Positions 1 to 7,644 of a DNA stretch of 10,449 nucleotides are shown here, in pieces (the stretch's first letter is position 1; every line of letters begins with the position of its first letter). This DNA is from Acholeplasmataceae bacterium (GTDB lineage: Bacteria > Bacillota_I > Bacilli_A > ML615J-28 > CAG-698). Made by a program: the position numbers and the translations under genes. Location of the stretch: assembly GCA_012839485.1 (NCBI GenBank), contig DUNF01000042.1, positions 1 to 10,449 on the forward strand, read 5' to 3'. The notes beneath the pieces are model-generated. The model searched no databases. It had not been told where the DNA came from and saw nothing but the letters and a program-made list of their open reading frames with translations.

Positions 1-1
1 A

Positions 2-1531
2 GAAGTCTTAAATAGATATCTAATTGAGAATTTTAAGAAAGTTACTGACGAAGAAGGTAAAGTAATTGATGTTCCTAATTATCAATATCGTATTGCTTTA
101 AAGAACTGTGGTATTATTAATCCTTTAGAAATTGATCAATATATTGGTTTAGATGGATACAAGGCTTTAGAGAAAGTTCTTTTTGAAATGACTCCAGAAG
201 AAGTTGTTGATGTAGTTACTAAATCTGGTTTACGTGGTCGCGGTGGTGGAGGTTTCCCTACTGGTTTAAAGTGGAAATTTACTGCTGCTAACAAAGGCGG
301 ACAAAGTTTTGTAATTTGTAATGCTGATGAGGGAGACCCGGGTGCATTTATGGACCGTGCTGTTTTAGAGGGAGATCCTCATGCAGTAATTGAAGCAATG
401 ATTATTTGTGGGTATGCGATTAGTGCAACTCAAGGTTATGTCTATATTAGAGCGGAATATCCTTTAGCAGTAGAAAGATTACAATATGCTATTGATAAAG
501 CTTATGAATATGGTCTTTTAGGTAAAGGTGTTTTAGTAAGCAATTTCGACTTTGATTTAGAAATTAGATTGGGAGCGGGAGCTTTTGTTTGTGGGGAAGA
601 GACTGCTTTAATTGCTTCAATTGAAGGAGAGCGTGGTATGCCTCGTAATAAACCACCTTATCCAGCATCGCAAGGTTTGTGGGGAAGACCTACAGTAATT
701 AATAACGTAGAAACTTTTGCTAACGTAGCCCAAATTATTCTTAAAGGTGCTGATTGGTTTAAAGCAATCGGTACAGAAAAAGCTGCAGGTACAAAAGTAT
801 TTGCTTTAGGTGGAAAGATTAAGAATACGGGATTACTTGAAGTTCCAATGGGAACTACTTTAAGAGAAGTTATTTATGATGTTGGTGGAGGTTTAACTAA
901 AGGAAAAGCATTTAAAGCTGTTCAAACAGGAGGACCATCAGGCGGAATCCTAACAAAAGATGATTTAGATACACCAATTGATTATGATAACTTAGTTAGA
1001 AAAGGATCAATGATGGGTAGTGGTGGTATGATTGTTATGGATCAAGACAATTGTATGGTAGACATTGCTAAGTTTTATTTAGAGTTTACTGTTGAAGAGT
1101 CTTGTGGGAAATGTACTCCTTGCCGTGATGGTAATTTAAGAATGTTGGAGATTTTAAATAAGATTACTGATGGTAAAGCAACAATGAAAGATTTAGATGA
1201 TTTAAGAAAACTTGCTTTAATGATTAAAGATACTTCTTTATGTGCTTTAGGTCAATCAGCTCCTAACCCAGTTTTATCAACATTAGATAAATTCTATGAT
1301 GAATATTTAGAACACGTAGTTAATAAAAGATGTCCAGCTGGCGTTTGTAAGAATATTACTAAGTTATTAATTACTGATGAATGTATTGGTTGTGGTAAAT
1401 GCTTACGTAATTGTCCAGTAAATGCTATTTCTGGTGACGTTAAGAAAAAGCACTATATTGATCTTGAACTTTGTGTTAATTGTGGAACATGCAAACCTGC
1501 TTGTCCAGTTAATGCAATTGTGAGTTTATAG
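2..1531 (+). CDS. hydB: [FeFe] hydrogenase NADH/FMN-binding subunit HydB (NuoF-like), 5'-truncated
   Basis: Diaphorase subunit of a soluble multimeric [FeFe] hydrogenase: it binds FMN and NAD(H) and passes electrons through Fe-S clusters to HydA. The frame is open to the window edge, giving 509 visible residues. The linker NCGIINPLEIDQYIGLDGY lies upstream of the internal ATG at 188, so that ATG is not the start; about 100 residues (usually a thioredoxin-like [2Fe-2S] domain) should be missing. Visible residues (window numbering): NADH-binding GRGGGGFPTG near 79-88, FMN-site GAGAFVCGEETALIASIEG near 191-209, KPPYPA and PTVINNVET, the SLBB region, and the NuoF [4Fe-4S] motif SCGKCTPC (C368, C371, C374, plus C414). 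The C-terminus has two ferredoxin motifs (C461/464/467/471 and C491/494/497/501). This ferredoxin tail separates it from complex I NuoF. It ends with TAG, 12 bases before hydA. Whether the complex is bifurcating cannot be read from this fragment. Confidence 0.93.
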   Translation, partial: EVLNRYLIENFKKVTDEEGKVIDVPNYQYRIALKNCGIINPLEIDQYIGLDGYKALEKVLFEMTPEEVVDVVTKSGLRGRGGGGFPTGLKWKFTAANKGGQSFVICNADEGDPGAFMDRAVLEGDPHAVIEAMIICGYAISATQGYVYIRAEYPLAVERLQYAIDKAYEYGLLGKGVLVSNFDFDLEIRLGAGAFVCGEETALIASIEGERGMPRNKPPYPASQGLWGRPTVINNVETFANVAQIILKGADWFKAIGTEKAAGTKVFALGGKIKNTGLLEVPMGTTLREVIYDVGGGLTKGKAFKAVQTGGPSGGILTKDDLDTPIDYDNLVRKGSMMGSGGMIVMDQDNCMVDIAKFYLEFTVEESCGKCTPCRDGNLRMLEILNKITDGKATMKDLDDLRKLALMIKDTSLCALGQSAPNPVLSTLDKFYDEYLEHVVNKRCPAGVCKNITKLLITDECIGCGKCLRNCPVNAISGDVKKKHYIDLELCVNCGTCKPACPVNAIVSL

Positions 1532-1543
1532 AGGTGAAGAGAT

Positions 1544-3316
1544 ATGAGTAATGTAAAAATATGGATTAATAACCAAGAAATGACAGTACCTAGTACTTAT
1601 ACAGTACTAGATGCTGCTAATGATGCTGATATTTATATCCCTCGTTTATGTTTCTTAAAAGATATTAGTGAAACTTCAGCTTGTAGACTTTGTGTTGTTG
1701 AGATTGAGGGTTTAAATACGTTAAAGAATTCATGTACTGTTCAAGTATGGGAAGGAATGAAAGTTCATACTAATACTAAAAGAGTAAATGATGCTGTTAA
1801 AAATAACTTAAAACTTCTTGCTGCAAACCATCATTTTGAATGTTGGGTATGTCACAGAGAAGAAAATTGTGAGTTATTGGAATTATTAAGAAGATATAAT
1901 GTTCCTAATACAATGGGAGAAGATCCAACTTTTTCTAAAAAAACTAGTTATCGTAATATTTCCAATTCGTTAACTATTGACACTTCTAAATGTATTTTAT
2001 GTGGTAGATGTGTATCTGCTTGTAATCATTACACAGGTTTAGGAATTTTAGATTTTAATAGAAGAGGTTTTGATACTTATGTAGCACCTGCAAACAATGA
2101 TTTTATTGATGATGCTGGTTGTTTATATTGTGGGAAATGTATTCAAGCATGTCCAGTTGGTGCTTTATCAGGAACTAGTGATGAAGATATCGTAATTGAT
2201 TATTTGAATAATGATAATTATTATGTAATTGCTCAAGTTGCACCTGCAGTAAGAGCGGCTTTAGGTGAAGAGTTTGGTAATCCTATCGGAACTAATGTTG
2301 AAGGTAAGATTTATCGCGCATTAAAGAAAATGGGGTTTGATGAAATAACAGATGTTAACTTTGCAGCTGATGTTACAATTCTGGAAGAAGGTACAGAGCT
2401 AATTGGCAGAATTCAAGACCATCTTCAAGGAAAAGAAGCTCATTTACCTTTATTTACATCTTGTTCTCCTGGATGGATTCGTTATATTGAAAGATATTAT
2501 CCAGAATACTTACCTCATCTTTCAACTGCAAAATCTCCGCAACAAATTCAAGGAGCTTTAATTAAACATATTTATGCAGATATTATTAATGTGCCAAAAG
2601 AAAGAATTAAAGTTGTTTCATTTATGCCTTGTATTGCTAAAAAAGATGAAGCAGATCGTGAACAAATGAAAGATAAAGGTGTTAAAGATGTTGACGCAGT
2701 TCTAACAACTCGTGAATTTGCACGTTTAATTAGAAGATTTGGTATTAACTTTAATAACTTACAAGATTATAAACCAGAATCTCCACTTGCCACATATACA
2801 GGAGCAGGAGCTATTTTTGGTACAACTGGTGGAGTTATGGAAGCCGCATTAAGAACAGTTAAAGCTTTCTTAGAAAAAGAAGATAAACACACAATTGATT
2901 TTACTCAAGTTAGAGGATCGGTTGCTATTAAAGAAGCAGATTTAGTAATTGATAATCAAACTTTCAAAGTAGCAGTAGTTCATGGAGCCGCAAACTTCCC
3001 AGAAATGTTTAGAAGAATTAAAGAAAATCCTAATAAGTATATTTTTGTAGAGTTTATGGGTTGCGAAGGCGGTTGTATTAATGGTGGAGGTCAACCAATT
3101 GTTAAGGCAAGAGATTTAGAAACTATTGATGTTTGCAAATTAAGAGCACAAGCTTTATATACAATTGACTCTGAAAATAAAATTAGAAGAAGCCACGAAA
3201 ATTCTAATGTAGTTTCTTTATACCAAACTCATTTAGGAAAACCTGGTGGAGAATTAGCTCACAAATTATTACACACAACATATTCTAAAAAAGAAGTATT
3301 TGGGGAAAAGAAATAA
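1544..3316 (+). CDS. hydA: [FeFe] hydrogenase catalytic subunit HydA
   Basis: Cytoplasmic catalytic subunit carrying the H-cluster; it reduces protons or oxidises H2 with electrons relayed from HydB and ferredoxin. The 590 residues show the full modular layout: N-terminal [2Fe-2S] domain (C36, C47, C50, C64), His-ligated [4Fe-4S] site (H96, C100, C103, C109), two ferredoxin clusters (C150/153/156/160 and C193/196/199/203), and the H domain with L1 TSCSPGW (305-311), L2 MPCIAKKDE (361-369) and L3 FMGCEGGCINGGGQP (504-518; C507, C511). A small-subunit-type tail, YTIDSENKIRRSHENSNV to HLLHTTY-like sequence, closes the protein. Length and layout match HydA of trimeric NADH-linked enzymes. The start has a strong AGAGGTGA site at 1530-1537 overlapping the hydB stop. 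The residue before the L1 proline is Ser, where well-studied monomeric enzymes have a Cys pair. Stop TAA overlaps the next ATG. Confidence 0.96.
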   Translation: MSNVKIWINNQEMTVPSTYTVLDAANDADIYIPRLCFLKDISETSACRLCVVEIEGLNTLKNSCTVQVWEGMKVHTNTKRVNDAVKNNLKLLAANHHFECWVCHREENCELLELLRRYNVPNTMGEDPTFSKKTSYRNISNSLTIDTSKCILCGRCVSACNHYTGLGILDFNRRGFDTYVAPANNDFIDDAGCLYCGKCIQACPVGALSGTSDEDIVIDYLNNDNYYVIAQVAPAVRAALGEEFGNPIGTNVEGKIYRALKKMGFDEITDVNFAADVTILEEGTELIGRIQDHLQGKEAHLPLFTSCSPGWIRYIERYYPEYLPHLSTAKSPQQIQGALIKHIYADIINVPKERIKVVSFMPCIAKKDEADREQMKDKGVKDVDAVLTTREFARLIRRFGINFNNLQDYKPESPLATYTGAGAIFGTTGGVMEAALRTVKAFLEKEDKHTIDFTQVRGSVAIKEADLVIDNQTFKVAVVHGAANFPEMFRRIKENPNKYIFVEFMGCEGGCINGGGQPIVKARDLETIDVCKLRAQALYTIDSENKIRRSHENSNVVSLYQTHLGKPGGELAHKLLHTTYSKKEVFGEKK

Positions 3317-4242
3317 TGAAAAGAATTATTAATTTTTTCTTACTTTTGTTTAGTTTTGTTTTTCTAACAGGATGTAGCGAAGATGCTAAATTAAAAGTAA
3401 CTCTTCCAAATGGTATTCCTCTAATTAGTGTTGCTGGTACTTTAACCGAAGATATTGAATATAATAATGTTACTGGACCTAATTTATTAGTAACTGCTTT
3501 TACTTCAAAAGAAGCAGATATTATCATTGCGCCAATTAATTTAGGAGCAAAACTATATAATTCGGGGAATTCTAGTTATAAGTTAGATTCTGTTATTGGT
3601 TTTTTAAATACTTATATTGTAAGTATTGATGAACCTTTAACATCATTAGCTGATTTAAATGGTAAAACTTTAGCTGCTTTTGGAGAAACTAATATTCCAG
3701 GAATCACCTTAAGAAGTGCACTTGCAAGTGAAAATGTAAATCCAAATATAACTTATTATAATGCAATAAATGATGGAGTTGCTTTTTTCTTAAACGGAGA
3801 TTATCAATATCTTCTAACATCAGAACCAGTATTATCTAATTTAAGAAAAAAGGTATCTAATTTAAAGTATTTATCAATTGCTGATGTTTTACACGAAACA
3901 ACAGAGTTAGACTTAGTTCCTCAGGCTGCTATTTTTGTGAATAGCGAAAGTAAAAACACAAGGAAAATAGCAAGTTTTATTACTGCTGTAGAAAACAATA
4001 TTACAAATTTAAATAAAGATCCTCAAGGATATGCCAATTTCATTTACCAAAAAGATGAATATTTAGAAAGCATGAAAGAAGGTCTAATCGCTAGTTCAAT
4101 TCCACTAAGCAATATTGAATTTAAAAAAGCTATAGATATTAAAGAAGATATCGAAAAGTTCTTTAATTTGCTTTTAGTTGAAGATGCTGCTTTAGTAGGT
4201 GGTAAATTACCAGATCAAGCTTTCTATACTCCACATGAATAA
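3316..4242 (+). CDS. Lipoprotein solute-binding protein of an ABC importer (NMT1/SsuA-like)
   Basis: Extracytoplasmic solute receptor, probably tethered to the membrane by a lipid. The first 19 residues form a lipoprotein signal peptide (Lys-Arg, hydrophobic FFLLLFSFVF core, lipobox LTGC with Cys20). The 308-residue body has the periplasmic-binding-protein pattern of the NMT1/THI5/SsuA group: NGIPLISVAGTL at the start of the mature part, SKEADIIIAPINLGAKLY, a TSLADLNGKTLAAFG segment and a SEPVLSNL segment. Families of this kind carry sulfonates, thiamine precursors, nitrate or other small organics; the sequence does not tell me which. The ATG overlaps the hydA TAA by one base (TAATG) and GGGGAAAAG at 3302-3310 can serve as the ribosome site, so it is probably translated with the hydrogenase mRNA. 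The permease gene overlaps its end. Confidence 0.8.
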   Translation: MKRIINFFLLLFSFVFLTGCSEDAKLKVTLPNGIPLISVAGTLTEDIEYNNVTGPNLLVTAFTSKEADIIIAPINLGAKLYNSGNSSYKLDSVIGFLNTYIVSIDEPLTSLADLNGKTLAAFGETNIPGITLRSALASENVNPNITYYNAINDGVAFFLNGDYQYLLTSEPVLSNLRKKVSNLKYLSIADVLHETTELDLVPQAAIFVNSESKNTRKIASFITAVENNITNLNKDPQGYANFIYQKDEYLESMKEGLIASSIPLSNIEFKKAIDIKEDIEKFFNLLLVEDAALVGGKLPDQAFYTPHE

Positions 4243-4987
4243 AATTGATAAAAAGTATTTATATTATTCTTTGGGGATATTGTTTATAATCTTTGTTTGG
4301 TTTATTGGTAGTATTATTGTAGATAGTGAGATTGTTTTACCAAAAATAAGTTTAGTTTTTAAAACAATAGGTGAACTATTTGCTAGAGGAGAAACATATT
4401 TAATTATATTAAGAACCTTTTTAGATATCTTAATTGTAACTATTTTGACTTTAATTTTAGCTTTAGTTTTTTCGCTTCTTGCTTTAAGATTTGAAAGATT
4501 TAAACACTTCTTTAGCCCGATAGTTACATTACTTAAAAGTATTCCAGTTGTAGCAGTTATCATCTTGTTTTTATTAATGGTAGGTCAAAGATTTACTCCT
4601 TATGTTATTACTTTCTTGGTAATCTTTCCAATTCTTTATGAAGGTATTTATAGTAGTATAAATGCTATTGATAAAGATTTGCTTGATGATGTGAAAACTG
4701 TAAGTAATTTAAATTATTTAGTTATAAAAGATATCTATTTTCCGCTTTCTAAGCCAAGAATTTTAGTATCGTTACTTCAATCTTTTGGTTTGGGATTGAA
4801 AGTTATTGTAACGGCGCAAATGATTGCTCAAACTAAAGGAACGATAGGTTATCAAATTGCCATTCAAAATACTTATTTAGAAACTAAAGGAGTTTTTGCT
4901 TGGACAATTATTTTAATTATTTTTGTTTTTGTAATTGATTTTATCTTGCATTTAATCATTAAAAAAACGAAAGATAAAATATATTAA
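4235..4987 (+). CDS. ABC transporter permease (BPD-type, SsuC/TauC-like)
   Basis: Inner-membrane channel partner of the preceding lipoprotein. The 250 residues hold about six hydrophobic segments (roughly 9-29, 56-84, 98-117, 121-142, 175-197, 218-242). Between segments four and five lies the cytoplasmic loop that docks the ATPase. Its place in the family is recognisable (SINAIDKDLLDDVKTVSN, then DIYFPLSKP), but the usual EAA...G consensus is degenerate: no EAA triplet and Asn where Gly is expected. I chose ATG 4235, which overlaps the lipoprotein stop as ATGAATAA and suits translational coupling; an in-frame start at 4199 would add 12 residues deep inside the upstream gene with no membrane logic. 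No ATP-binding subunit gene follows before the terminator, so the ATPase must be encoded elsewhere (possibly shared) or be absent. Confidence 0.83.
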   Translation: MNKIDKKYLYYSLGILFIIFVWFIGSIIVDSEIVLPKISLVFKTIGELFARGETYLIILRTFLDILIVTILTLILALVFSLLALRFERFKHFFSPIVTLLKSIPVVAVIILFLLMVGQRFTPYVITFLVIFPILYEGIYSSINAIDKDLLDDVKTVSNLNYLVIKDIYFPLSKPRILVSLLQSFGLGLKVIVTAQMIAQTKGTIGYQIAIQNTYLETKGVFAWTIILIIFVFVIDFILHLIIKKTKDKIY

Positions 4988-5009
4988 AAAGGGCGTTTGC
5001 CCTTTTTTT
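4986..5009 (+). terminator. Rho-independent terminator of the hydBA-transporter operon
   Basis: A perfect GGGC (4991-4994) / GCCC (4999-5002) stem with a GTTT loop is preceded by five A and followed by seven T, so the A/T flank lengthens the hairpin. It begins inside the permease stop codon and ends just before the next promoter. Confidence 0.88.
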
Positions 5010-5010
5010 G

Positions 5011-5019
5011 TGATATAAT
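5011..5019 (+). promoter_or_regulatory. Extended -10 promoter for the nuclease-like gene
   Basis: TGATATAAT is a perfect TATAAT (5014-5019) with the TGN extension. No good -35 is visible at 16-18 bases upstream, where the terminator stem lies. A start about seven bases downstream (near 5026) would fall within the ribosome site AAAGAGGTGA (5025-5034), giving a leader of roughly 13 bases. Confidence 0.75.
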
Positions 5020-5038
5020 ACATTAAAGAGGTGAGAAG

Positions 5039-6772
5039 ATGAAGATAAGTAAGACGCTATTTAAAGAACTTATTCGTTGCAAGTCGTATTATGGTTTTAA
5101 TAAGTTATATAGCGAGAAAAACAAAGTGACTTTTTCTAATGTAGAGTTTTCCGAATTAAAGGACTATTTAGATTTAATGATTGACAAAGATAGTTTTGAG
5201 GATAAATTGGAACAACCAATAGAAGAATGGCGCCAAGAGCAGTTCCAAGAAACGGAAACAATACTAATCCAATATGCTAGCACACTATTAAAAACAAAAT
5301 TTGTATCTGGAAGTTTAGACCAGCAAAAGAAACTTGAATATATTGATCAACAAGGCAATATTTTTTATACAAAAGTAGATGGTTATCAAGAAACAAAAGA
5401 TGAAATTATTATTTTAGAGGCAAAAGCAAAGTCATCTAGTGATTTTGTAAAGAAGGATAAATATTTTGAGAAAAAGAGAAGTATGTTGAGATTATTAGAT
5501 ATAAATGAAATGGATAGCGAGAATGCAAAAAAAGGATATATTAAATTTCTTAATACACAAGTTTTCAATCCAGAACATGAGCAAATAGGAAGATATATTT
5601 ATGACGGATTATATACTTATTTTTTAACTATAAAAAACAATCCTCACGGAAAGAAAATAACATTTTATATGGCTCTTTTGAATCATGAGTATATTTTAGA
5701 TTTAAATAACGCAACAGAAGAAAATCCTTATCCGAGTTGCGATGGTGGAGAAATAGTTGTTTTATTAGATATGAGCCAATTCTATCAAGAGTTTGTATCT
5801 TTAATTGAAAAAGATATTGAAAATATTCAAATAACTATTCAAAATGATTTCTTTATCAAACCAGAAATAGGGGCAAAATGTAAAAGAAAACAGGAAAATA
5901 CCGCTTGTCTTTTTTGCCCAGTTTGTTTTGATGAACTATTAAAAATTCCCGGATCGGCTTTATATTTTTATAGAACTGCAAGTAAAAAATTTGCTGATAT
6001 TTTAGATGGTAAAACAACAATGGACATGTATGATGATAGCGAGTTAACCCCAGTCAATAAAATTCAAAAAATGGTTTTTGTTTCTGGTGAGCAATATATT
6101 AATTATGAAGAAATAAGAGCCTGGTTAGATAAATTAGTTTACCCTATATATCATTTAGATTTTGAAAGCCTTCACTCACCACTTCCACGTTTTCAAGGTG
6201 AATCTCCATATAATCAATCTTTATTTCAATTTTCTTTGCATATAGAAAAATCTAAAAATGCATTAAAAGATATTAATGATTGCCATTATTCGTTTTTAGC
6301 TCCTGATTTTGTAGATCATAGGGAAGAATGTGCAAAAGCACTAGTTGAAAATATTGATCTTACAAAAGGCGGAACAGTTTTAGTTTATAATGCTAGTTTT
6401 GAGACAAGTAGAATTGAAGAATTAGCGGAGTTTTACCCTCAGTATAGTGAACAATTATTAAAAATAAAAGACCACATAGTAGATTTATTGGATGTTTTTT
6501 TAAGGTCGGTTAATGGTAGGCAAATAACATTTTTTTATGATAATGACTTAAAAGGTAGTTTTAGCATCAAAAAAGTATTACCTATATTTGCACCAGAATT
6601 ATCTTATCAAGATTTAGAAATTCAACACGGAATGATGGCGCAAGAGGCTTATTATTCTTTTCCAAAACTTGACGAAGAAGATTTGGAAGAAGTAAGAAAA
6701 AATCTAGAAGAGTACTGTAAATTGGATACTTGGAGCATGGTTTTAATAGTTCATGCGTTATCGAAGCTTTAA
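5039..6772 (+). CDS. Cas4-like Fe-S nuclease fused to a DUF2779 DEDD exonuclease-like domain
   Basis: Probable DNA- or RNA-processing enzyme; its biological role is not known to me. The N-terminal part (about 1-300) resembles Cas4/RecB-like PD-(D/E)XK nucleases: an early cysteine in LIRCKSYYGF (C14), a D114 in KVDGY, E127-A-K129 in IILEAKAK, then a cysteine cluster C281, C290, C293, C296 that with C14 could hold a [4Fe-4S] cluster. The C-terminal part (about 368-577) has the DUF2779 signature HLDFESLHSPLPRF...PYNQSLFQFSLH. Its pattern looks like an RNase H-fold exonuclease: D374xE376, NASFE (451-455), IVDLLD (D482) and EYCKLDTW (D563). Both sets of putative catalytic residues appear intact. 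ATG 5039 follows a strong AAAGAGGTGA site. It is monocistronic, lying between a terminator and a weaker hairpin. Domain names rest on motif reading, not a search. Confidence 0.78.
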   Translation: MKISKTLFKELIRCKSYYGFNKLYSEKNKVTFSNVEFSELKDYLDLMIDKDSFEDKLEQPIEEWRQEQFQETETILIQYASTLLKTKFVSGSLDQQKKLEYIDQQGNIFYTKVDGYQETKDEIIILEAKAKSSSDFVKKDKYFEKKRSMLRLLDINEMDSENAKKGYIKFLNTQVFNPEHEQIGRYIYDGLYTYFLTIKNNPHGKKITFYMALLNHEYILDLNNATEENPYPSCDGGEIVVLLDMSQFYQEFVSLIEKDIENIQITIQNDFFIKPEIGAKCKRKQENTACLFCPVCFDELLKIPGSALYFYRTASKKFADILDGKTTMDMYDDSELTPVNKIQKMVFVSGEQYINYEEIRAWLDKLVYPIYHLDFESLHSPLPRFQGESPYNQSLFQFSLHIEKSKNALKDINDCHYSFLAPDFVDHREECAKALVENIDLTKGGTVLVYNASFETSRIEELAEFYPQYSEQLLKIKDHIVDLLDVFLRSVNGRQITFFYDNDLKGSFSIKKVLPIFAPELSYQDLEIQHGMMAQEAYYSFPKLDEEDLEEVRKNLEEYCKLDTWSMVLIVHALSKL

Positions 6773-6775
6773 TAT

Positions 6776-6810
6776 AAGCATTTTATTTAAATATTAATAA
6801 TAAAATACTT
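6776..6810 (+). terminator. Possible weak A/T-rich terminator hairpin
   Basis: ATTTTATT (6780-6787) pairs with AATAAAAT (6799-6806), and AAG (6776-6778) with CTT (6808-6810) beyond one mismatch. The stem has almost no G/C and is followed by only a short T-rich run, so termination here would be inefficient if it occurs. Confidence 0.4.
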
Positions 6811-6814
6811 TTCA

Positions 6815-6843
6815 TTGACAAAATAAATTAATTGTGTAATAAT
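6815..6843 (+). promoter_or_regulatory. Sigma-A type promoter for the signal peptidase gene
   Basis: A perfect TTGACA -35 (6815-6820), a 17-base spacer and AATAAT -10 (6838-6843) with an upstream TG extension (6835-6836). The predicted start near 6850 leaves a leader of about 16 bases. It is the only one of the three promoters here with a consensus -35. Confidence 0.82.
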
Positions 6844-6855
6844 ATACGAGTAAGT

Positions 6856-6860
6856 GAGGT
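6856..6860 (+). promoter_or_regulatory. Ribosome binding site deciding the signal peptidase start
   Basis: GAGGT sits five bases before ATG 6866. The earlier in-frame GTG at 6854 overlaps this site and lies almost at the predicted transcription start, so it cannot be the start codon. Confidence 0.75.
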
Positions 6861-6865
6861 TAATT

Positions 6866-7552
6866 ATGGAAACAAAAAAAGAAGAAGTAATGGCAACTGA
6901 AGAAAAAACCAAAAAAGAAAAAGTTAAAGCTGTTTTTGGATGGATTGGTTATGTTGCTTCGCTAATAGTATTAGCTTATTTAATTTTTTATTTTGTATTT
7001 AACTTAGTTTCACCTAATTTAACTGCAAGATACATGGGATTCAAAGGCTATGTAATTCTAACAGAGAGTATGGAGCCAGAGTTAGTTCCAAATGATTTTG
7101 TATTCATTACTGCCTATGATTTTGATGATTTAAAAGAAGGCGATATTGTTGCCTTTGTAGACCCTAATAATAATGTGGTAGTTCACTATTTTGCTGAATG
7201 GACTGTAAACGAAAGAGGAGATGCATGTTTCCGCACACGTCCAGCTGATCCTGAAAAACCAATGGATTATTGGCGTATTACAAAAGATAAATTTGTAGGT
7301 ATTTATTCGGGAAAAATTCCAAAAGTTGGTGGGTTCTTAAGAGTAGTAGGATCTCCAATAGGCTTAATTGCAATTGTAGTTATTGGCGTATCAGTTTATT
7401 TAATTGTTCATATTTTTAAAAAGCCAACTAAAGGAAAACAAGAAGAAATAGCTCAAGCTGTCGCTTCAGAAGAAAATATAATTGAAGCAGAAGCAGAAGT
7501 TGTAAAAGAGGAGCCTAAGCCTGAAGAGAAAAAAAAAGAATCTAAAGAATAA
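6866..7552 (+). CDS. Signal peptidase I, SipW/ER-type (S26B-like)
   Basis: Membrane serine protease that removes signal peptides from exported proteins. The 228 residues show a charged N-terminus (1-23, Lys/Glu-rich), a membrane segment (about 24-48), a catalytic domain with box-B-like LTESMEP (nucleophile S68), EGDIVAFVDPNNNVVVHY (H107, the His that replaces the bacterial Lys in ER/archaeal/SipW enzymes), and ITKDKFVGIYSGKIPKVGGF. A second membrane segment (about 162-184) and an acidic/Lys-rich tail (about 185-228, KEEPKPEEKKKESKE) follow. Glu precedes S68 where Gly is usual (SGSMEP). SipW-type enzymes often serve a narrow set of clients such as matrix or pilin-like proteins, but no such client is next door. 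The gene stands alone between its own promoter and a strong terminator. Confidence 0.87.
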   Translation: METKKEEVMATEEKTKKEKVKAVFGWIGYVASLIVLAYLIFYFVFNLVSPNLTARYMGFKGYVILTESMEPELVPNDFVFITAYDFDDLKEGDIVAFVDPNNNVVVHYFAEWTVNERGDACFRTRPADPEKPMDYWRITKDKFVGIYSGKIPKVGGFLRVVGSPIGLIAIVVIGVSVYLIVHIFKKPTKGKQEEIAQAVASEENIIEAEAEVVKEEPKPEEKKKESKE

Positions 7553-7559
7553 AGATTTC

Positions 7560-7597
7560 AAGAGTTAACATTTTCAAATTTATGTTAACTCTTTTTT
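7560..7597 (+). terminator. Rho-independent terminator after the signal peptidase gene
   Basis: A perfect 11-base inverted repeat, AAGAGTTAACA (7560-7570) and TGTTAACTCTT (7583-7593), surrounds a 12-base loop and runs into a T tract. The nearly symmetrical flanks (A on one side, T on the other) give moderate strength. Confidence 0.82.
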
Positions 7598-7611
7598 ATT
7601 TATTTCTATAG

Positions 7612-7627
7612 TTAATTGTGCTATAAT
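7612..7627 (+). promoter_or_regulatory. Extended -10 promoter for guaA
   Basis: TTAATTGTGCTATAAT: a perfect TATAAT (7622-7627) with TGTGN in front. No good -35 is seen (TTTATT at 17 bases is poor). The predicted start near 7634 lies downstream of the in-frame ATGs at 7630 and 7633, which supports ATG 7645 as the guaA start. It nearly repeats the sequence at 6828-6843. Confidence 0.77.
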
Positions 7628-7634
7628 AAATGAT

Positions 7635-7640
7635 GAGGTG
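7635..7640 (+). promoter_or_regulatory. Ribosome binding site deciding the guaA start
   Basis: GAGGTG lies four bases before ATG 7645. The alternative ATGs at 7630 and 7633 have no such site and precede the predicted transcript start. Confidence 0.78.
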
Positions 7641-7644
7641 TTTT

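Noticed and set aside
188..190. ATG 188 as the start of hydB
   Set aside because: The frame is open to base 2 and encodes conserved HydB/NuoF linker residues upstream of this ATG, so the gene is truncated by the window edge.
3285..3527. Minus-strand open frame across the hydA/lipoprotein junction
   Set aside because: It is antisense to two well-supported genes, has no ribosome site, and its residues do not resemble a known family. The same holds for antisense frames at 4264-4563, 5386-5568, 7674-8009 and 8846-9064.
4199..4201. In-frame start at 4199 for the permease
   Set aside because: It adds 12 residues inside the lipoprotein gene without a ribosome site; ATG 4235 gives the usual short stop/start overlap.
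5039..6772. CRISPR-associated role suggested by the Cas4-like half
   Set aside because: No repeat-spacer array and no other cas-like gene is present in the window; the similarity is at the level of nuclease fold motifs only.
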